A stretch of DNA of 31,708 nt from Fabrea salina (taxonomy: Eukaryota > Ciliophora > Heterotrichea > Heterotrichida > Fabreidae): NCBI GenBank assembly GCA_022984795.1, contig JALIHJ010000091.1:1-31708 (forward strand). Reading direction: 5' to 3'. Positions 26,783-31,708 of the stretch are shown in pieces. Below the pieces are notes generated by a model. It made no database searches, was not told the origin of the DNA, and saw only the letters and a program-made list of their open reading frames with translations. The position numbers and the translations under genes are program-made. Positions within the stretch are counted from its first letter, which is position 1; each line of letters starts with the position of its first letter.

Positions 26783-28325
26783 ATGGAGGGAGAATCCCCT
26801 AAAAAGGCGCTTAAAGCGTACTTCAGAAGTTACTGGGCAAACAAACCCTGCTGAAGGCATAGAAAACCAACCTGACCCCAACATTCCTAGGGAAAGCTTA
26901 GTTTCCGAGAAACCCACTAAAAAGAAACCAAAAACCAACAAAAAGATTAAAGCTCCTAAGTTCGAAGTACTCAACAAGTTAGTTGACCCACACAAAACTG
27001 AAGAACAAATAACTGAATTCGAGTTTTTGAGAGACCAGCCTCTTCAACTCGAGTCTAAGTCTAGAAAGTCCAAAGACTTCACTCAACTACTTCAAAAGTT
27101 CAAACAACATAAACAAGACAAAGTTAGTTTCTACTTAGCCAAAGGCGTTCTGACTAACAACCAAAGCGAAGACTTACTGGAGATAAGTACTCCACAAAAA
27201 ATAGAGGGCTTTATTAGTAAAAAAAAGGTCTCCGATCCCAGAGAACTTTTAAGGGAACGTCTTAAGTTTTCAGTCAACGAAAGGAAGACCGGACACCTAG
27301 ACCCTCAAAACGTGTTTGAAAAGTCTAAAACAGACTTAGAAGGAACTAAAAAACAAGAAGAAGAAGACAGCGACTTTTTGCCTGAAAGTGAAGAAGAACA
27401 AGCTGCTGAACTCCAAAGACTAATAGACATCGAAGAAGGCAATCAAAAAGACCCTGAAAACCAAACAGCCGAACCAAAGGAAGCTGAGTCTGAGCTCCAA
27501 GAAGTTGAGTCAGAGCAGTCTGAGCTAGAACAAGATGAGTTGGAAGAAAACAAATGGGAACAGACTGACCAAAAAGAACTTAAGGAAACCGAAGAAACCC
27601 ACTTGCCAGTGTTTGCTCCGAACTTAGTACCAAAAGCAATTACTAAGAAAAGGTACTCTTCCAAGTTCTTTGACGAAGAAGCAGAGTTAGGGTCTGACCA
27701 CGAAGAACACGACAACATAGTAAAGCGTTCCAACGAGTCCGAAGAAGAAAGACCAGAAGACGACCAAGACTTACCTGAACTTGTAGACTACTCCCAAGTA
27801 GAACTCAGCCAAGAAGACCTTGCAAACAAGCACATGGGAGACATGATAGCCCAAGACCAACTGGACCTGAAAAAGGTTATAAACGCAGACTTCAAAAGGA
27901 AAAGGTTTGAGTTTCTCGAAGACACTTCTGGACTAGTTTCTAAGAAGATGAAACTAATCCAACAGAGAAAAGACCAACTCGAAAGCAGGGAAAACGGAGT
28001 GTTCACCAAAACCACAGAAGTCTTTTCAAAAGCTCAAGTAGACCCTGAAGACGAAGACTACGAAAGTGTAAAGTTGCTCCAAAGCTCTTTAGAAATGAAA
28101 CTCCTGAGCAACCAGTTTGCTCCAAGTTTTGTAATTGACGAAAAGTCCAAAAGCTTACTTAACCTAATCGGGGCTCCTGAAGTCAGAACAGGCAGCAGGA
28201 GTCTTTTAGGCGACTCTGAAAAGTCTGAAAGTCTCAGAGTGTTTTCTGGGTCAACTAACTTTGCATCCAACAAGTCGTATGTGTTCTCTAAAGACAAAAA
28301 ACTGCACAATGCTAGAAGTAATTAG
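26783..28325 (+). CDS. Claspin/Mrc1-like replication checkpoint protein, frame break near start
   Basis: The product, about 513 residues, is highly acidic and rich in Glu, Lys and Ser. Residues about 290-390 (SSKFFDEEAELGSDHEEHD, ELVDYSQVELS, DLKKVINADFKRKRFEF) match the MRC1-like domain of Claspin/Mrc1, with its DEAE-x-SD-x-E acidic core and downstream basic helix. The C terminus contains the segment TNFASNKSYVFSK. Claspin couples replication forks to checkpoint kinase signalling. The long frame is open from 26760 but has no ATG before about residue 350. The best start, ATG at 26783, is one base out of frame; one A fewer in the AAAAA at 26801-26805 would join them (MEGESPKRRLKRTSEV). No 15- or 16-nt GT-AG intron fits there. 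Confidence 0.6.
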
Positions 28326-28608
28326 TAACAGTTCTTAAAGTATTCAAATTAGTTGGAAAGTAATAAATATGAACCCCTTGGCAGACTGTGTCAAGCAGTA
28401 AGTGTTGCTCAAATAGCCACTCCGAACAGACAGACTACTAGTTTTGTGTGTTTGTGGCCTGAGTAGTCTGTTCTCATTTGGTTTCCCCAAAATGACTCAG
28501 AATCAAACAACTACTGAACTGAGTTATAGAAGGCAAATCCAAATCCTGCAAGGACAGACGAAATTGGATGCATCACTCCTTTTAGAATGGTGCTGTTAAA
28601 AACCCTAA
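28326..28608. other. 283-bp convergent spacer with hairpin
   Basis: This is the longest spacer of the gene-dense part; other convergent gene pairs here are separated by 0-30 bp or overlap. It has an AATAAA about 40 nt after the Claspin-like stop (28364-28369) and a hairpin whose arms GACAGACTACT (28429-28439) and AGTAGTCTGTT (28462-28472) pair over 11 positions with one G-U and a 22-nt loop. No open frame longer than a few codons stands out, and no tRNA or known snRNA signature is visible. A small RNA gene or 3' UTRs are the likely contents. Confidence 0.5.
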
Positions 28609-29562
28609 TTAACTAATTTTAAGCGTATATATATAGCCTTCTAGTGTACTTAAAAACACGTTTTCTTGCCTCACACAAGCACTCTAAGTAACTATTACTG
28701 AAAACATGACTTCACAAGGTAGTTTTTCAACTAACTCTAAGTGGAGACTCTTAGTGTCCACCACAAACACAGTTGAGTTGCCGGCTGCAACTAATTTGTC
28801 TTTAACAAACACACAAACTTCCACCAGCACAAACTCTTCTCCTGACCTTTTGAAAACTCCCTTAGTGACAGTTAGAGGCACTTCCACTACTTGCCAAGTT
28901 CCTAGTTTAACCAAGGTAGCACAGCCTTCTCCCGTGACCCCGCTTCTCGTTCCGCTTAAGCATACCCAGTCTCCATTGCAGCTTGGAACCTGAGTGGGGT
29001 TGAAGCTTTCTGTGGATTCTACGTACTCAAGCACAAAAACCAGTTCTTCTCTGTGCCAAACTCTGGTGCAAAAGTCACTTCCCTGGGAAATCAAGTAGTC
29101 TCCACTCACACAAATTCCTTTCACCCAGCCTTCATGGGCCTTTATTTGGCTTTAGGCTCCACTGCACACTCTTCCTCAGAAACTCTTACAGAGAAAAACT
29201 TAACGAAGTTGTCGAAAGAACAAGTAATCAGGGACTCCTGAGTCCAAACTACAGTACTTATGTCTAGCACATGCAAATTCAAGCGCAAAGTACTTTTCCA
29301 CTCAGACCTGATTTTTCTCACAATGAAAAGACATCCCATAGAGCACCCTGCAGCAATACAATTGGCCTTAAAAGGACTCCAAGAAACGCTCAGAATTTCC
29401 GTTCCTAGGTTCAACTTGTGCCTCAACACTGCAGTCTTGAAGCAAGTAAACACCAACTGCACTTTCTTCTGCAGTGCACAGCTTCTTGGAATCGCACCTG
29501 ACATCTAGAGAATTGATTCCTGAAGCACTATTTATGCCTTCTAGCCATTTTCCTGCCATCAT
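28609..29562 (-). CDS. Short HIRA/CAF-1 p60-like WD40 protein, with intron and frame break
   Basis: The gene, about 308-313 codons, encodes WD40 blades: GTEILSVSWSPF...AAGCSMGCLFIVRK, TVVWTQESLITCSFDNFVKFFSV, AHEGWVKGICVSGDYLISQGSDFCTRVW, and a last blade ending ENVFLSTLEGYIYTLKIS. The order and the KAHEGWVKG segment resemble HIRA and CAF-1 p60 (CHAF1B), histone H3-H4 chaperone subunits, without their long tails. A 15-nt intron (28684-28698) is needed for the last blade and the TAA at 28609. The frame also changes twice upstream. Near 29451 this is explained by a 16-nt intron or one extra A in GAAAG. Near 29145, one A missing in CTAAAG would restore VEPKSQIKAHEGW. I start at the Met at 29562; earlier Met codons would overlap the neighbour. 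Confidence 0.68.
28684..28698 (-). other. 15-nt spliceosomal intron
   Basis: On the minus strand GTAATAGTTACTTAG holds the in-frame TAG; removing it extends the WD40 protein by 24 residues that form the expected last blade. It has T9-A10-C11 and a CTTAG end like the intron at 13625. Confidence 0.85.
29436..29451 (-). other. Possible 16-nt intron
   Basis: On the minus strand GTTTACTTGCTTCAAG is 16 nt, starts at a codon boundary and would bring the first exon into the frame of the next blade. It lacks the T-A-C at positions 9-11 seen in the three 15-nt introns, and removing it deletes a strand that looks like part of a WD blade, so a single-base indel in a nearby A run is an equal alternative. 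Confidence 0.35.
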
Positions 29563-29599
29563 GTAATTCCTAGTAATTAACTTGTTGAATAATTGGATA
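29563..29599. promoter_or_regulatory. 37-bp head-to-head spacer
   Basis: A strongly A/T-rich spacer (TAGTAATTAA, TTGAATAATTGGATA) lies between the WD40 gene start (minus) and the IPT/PA14 gene start (plus). It probably holds the bidirectional promoter. Confidence 0.4.
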
Positions 29600-31293
29600 A
29601 TGGTTTTTTCTTTATTGATCATGTTTGTGCTAAGCAATGCTGTTCAAATAGACAGAATGGCTACTCCTTACAAAGGCAAACAGGATCCAGACTCATTTTA
29701 CGGTCTCAGCAGTGTGTTTTTTAGTGGGACTTTTGACTTAGACAGTTCCCACTACACCGTTACAATCGGAGGGGGAGAATTGCGAAATAATCTCTTTGAG
29801 TCAGACCGAGCTTGAGTGTCTGATTCCTCCGTGGGACTCTGGCGACGCCAGCAATGCTGAACTGAGAGTTGAGCACAATGGCTCTGAAGTATACTCAAAA
29901 AATCTTAACCATGGCGATGCCTACCCCATCATTACCCTTACCAGAAATGAAGCCTCAGCTAGGGATGAATTTCACGTTTTCCAGCTTTGGAGCAATAGTG
30001 ATGAGGTTTCCACAGGGCTAGTAAACAATGAGCCTTTGGTAACTAAACCAGGGTGGGACCAAGCACACTTCATTGGAGGGGAAAGCTGAACTCGGAAGTA
30101 ATGTTCACGGAGATTCTAAAATCAACCTTGAAGTTAACGGAAACAAAGAAGCTGATTTGATGTGGACAGGGGCTGGCTATACGCTTGAAGGGGAAGAATA
30201 CTTCTTTAGAACTATTGCTTCGGTAGACAGCATCTCTCATAGTGAAGGCAGCAGCTTAGGGGGACTAGAAGTAACTATTAACGGAAGGTCGTTTCCAAGT
30301 GAAGTCAGCAGAATCAAAGTAGAGATAGATGGAACTAGCTGTGAGGTGAGCAGTGCTAGTTTTAGTAGCATCACTTGCATAACTGGACCTTACTACAAGA
30401 TTAATCAGGAAAGCCACTATGAAGGAAGTGCTGGGCTGTTTAGGGAGGTATATGATTATCATAATAACACCCTAGATTTGAAAGGGTGTATTCCTAACTC
30501 TAATTCCCACTATTCCTTGAGAAAGAACTTGAAAATTTACGGCTACTTTAAAGCTCCGAGAACAGGAGAATACACTTTTTATGCAGGTACGAATACTGAA
30601 GCCCAAATTTTTCTAAGCACAGATGCTGATCCTTCGAATAAACATGAAATTCTGCGTGTAAGTCCTTGGTCAGTCCCTTCACTGCATTTCTACGGCTCAT
30701 ATAAGTCTGATAAAATACTATTATCAAATGACCAGTTGTACTACTTAGAAGTAGACCACGAAAACTGTTGTGACATTGGATTCTTCTCACTAGGGGTAGA
30801 AATTTCAGGCGACGGAAATCTTCACAGAAACAAAATGCCTTTAGTTAAGAAAGTAAGCACTTCTAGCTTGCATCCCTCTACCCCTATTGAGTACGAAGGG
30901 CATCTTAAGGATATAGGCAACTTTAATTGTAGTGATCTAGATGCAAAAAGATACTATCAAGAACAAGTAGCTTCCCAATACTTCAACCTTTACACTTATT
31001 GCGCAAGTGGGCATCTTTATGTAGTAGTGCCCGGGTACATGAATCCTCAACCAGAAGACTTGAAGTTCAGGGACGCTAGTGGCAATACAGTAGACGGAGA
31101 ACTCCTTCACCAGCCCTCGGACTCTCAATTCTGGTTTGTGATCCCTTCTGACTTCTTAGGAACATACCCGAAACCAAGCCTCAACTCAGGATCTGGAGTA
31201 GACGACAGACTAGCTATGTGCACAGGGGATTGTTCTTTTGAGTACAAGAATGTGCCTGTAATAAGAGGAGGTGTTAGGGTGTTAGGGTGTTAG
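29600..31293 (+). CDS. IPT/TIG-PA14 surface protein (PKHD1L1-like), truncated by telomere
   Basis: The protein begins with a signal peptide (MVFSLLIMFVLSNAVQ). An IPT/TIG domain follows, with the typical GGENCEIISLSQTELECLIPP ending. The next region contains a second IPT domain (SVDSISHSEGSSLGGLEVTINGRSF...CEVSSASFSSITC). Then comes a PA14 domain (YSLRKNLKIYGYFKAPRTGEYTFYAGTNTEAQIFLS...LYYLEVDHENC), the fibrocystin-L pattern of large ciliary or surface glycoproteins. The frame shifts twice by one base, in GGGGG (29771-29775) and GGGG (30076-30079). One G fewer at each site gives a continuous 563-codon frame that scores as IPT throughout. The coding sequence then runs into telomere repeats after VPVIRGG, where the next IPT domain would start, and takes its TAG from the repeat. 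It is therefore a 5' fragment of a larger gene. Confidence 0.82.
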
Positions 31294-31708
31294 GGTGTTA
31301 GGGTGTTAGGGTGTTAGGGTGTTAGGGTGTTAGGGTGTTAGGGTGTTAGGGTGTTAGGGTGTTAGGGTGTTAGGGTGTTAGGGTGTTAGGGTGTTAGGGT
31401 GTTAGGGTGTTAGAGATTGTTAGGGTGTTAGGGTGTTAGGGTGTTAGGGTGTTAGGGTGTTAGGGTGTTAGGGTGTTAGGGTGTTAGGGTGTTAGGGTGT
31501 CAGGGTGTTAGGGTGTTAGGGTGTTAGGGTGTTAGGGTGTTAGGGTGTTAGGGTGTTAGGGTGTTAGGGTGTTAGGGTGTTAGGGGTGTTAGGGGTGTTA
31601 GGGTGTTAGGGTGTTAGGGTGTTAGGGTGTTAGGGTGTTAGGGTGTTAGGGTGTTAGGGTGTTAGGGTGTTAGGGTGTTAGGGTGTTAGGGTGTTAGGGT
31701 TAGGGTTA
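31271..31708 (+). repeat. Telomere: TGTTAGGG repeats, G-rich strand to the right
   Basis: About 54 tandem copies of the 8-nt unit TGTTAGGG run to the end of the window in the orientation of a right-hand chromosome end. The unit equals CCCTAACA on the other strand, known as the heterotrich ciliate telomere. A few units vary: TTAGAGATTG near 31411, GTCAGGG at about 31499-31505 and two 9-nt units (TTAGGGGTG) near 31581-31598. The last 15 bases are TTAGGG hexamers rather than octamers. Confidence 0.97.

Noticed and set aside
26750-26995. 82-residue N-terminal extension of the methyltransferase frame
   Set aside because: It lies over the 5' part of the Claspin-like gene, has no family match, and the FtsJ domain begins just after the later Met.
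28603-28608. CCCTAA near a spacer (also CCCTAAC at about 13921) as a possible telomerase RNA template
   Set aside because: A template needs about one and a half CCCTAACA units; only six or seven matching bases are present and one site is inside a coding gene.
29813-30089. Reading TGA as Trp to extend the first two pieces of the IPT gene
   Set aside because: Reading through leads quickly to other stops and no IPT similarity, whereas a one-base change in the nearby G runs restores the domain.
31411-31430. Degenerate telomere units as a possible internal element boundary
   Set aside because: The sequence on both sides is the same repeat and the change is only a few bases, typical of telomere variant units or read errors.

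Overview
The window looks like the right-hand end of a macronuclear chromosome from a heterotrich ciliate, most probably Stentor or a close relative. Three things point there. First, the last 438 bases are a tandem 8-nt telomere repeat, TGTTAGGG (C-strand CCCTAACA), the unit known from heterotrichs, oriented as expected for a 3' chromosome end. Second, several genes are interrupted by 15-nt GT...AG introns, the Stentor/Blepharisma hallmark. Third, all readable genes fit the standard code (16 TAA and 4 TAG terminators, no in-frame TGA needed), which favours Stentor over Blepharisma. The species call is an inference.

Layout: 1-2437 holds no convincing gene; it contains CpG-rich patches with inverted repeats and a long CTTTT microsatellite where strand composition switches from pyrimidine- to purine-rich. 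From 2438 to about 26.7 kb genes are packed with almost no spacers: a giant beta-helix/cysteine-rich/multi-TM surface protein; a possible VPS9-like prenylated protein; a SIAH-type ubiquitin ligase; mitochondrial ribosomal protein mL43; VPS52; RAB5IF/OPTI; an LRR coiled-coil protein; an unknown protein with a CxxC motif; a p24/TMED cargo receptor; CEP70; an ArfGAP-GYF_2-PH-PH protein; a small CaaX protein; a dual-acylated SEC14-like protein; SHQ1; DRG2; an MFS transporter; a small coiled-coil protein; and an RlmE/MRM2-type RNA methyltransferase. The last 5 kb carries a Claspin/Mrc1-like gene, a short HIRA/CAF-1 p60-like WD40 gene and an IPT/PA14 surface protein gene cut off by the telomere.

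The genes do not form an obvious pathway, although membrane traffic is well represented (VPS52, p24, ArfGAP, SEC14, the possible VPS9 protein, RAB5IF). The architecture is the striking part: head-to-head start codons 6, 7 and 13 bp apart, same-strand genes 2-17 bp apart, and convergent genes whose stop codons touch or overlap within palindromes. Promoters, 5' ends and poly(A) sites must therefore lie inside neighbouring genes or in a handful of bases.

The terminal 5 kb differs. Its three genes carry four or five frame disruptions, all explicable by single-base changes in short A or G runs, whereas the roughly eighteen genes upstream have none. This is either poor consensus quality near the chromosome end or real subtelomeric decay. 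The telomere is joined directly to the inside of an open reading frame, at the point where the next IPT domain would begin.
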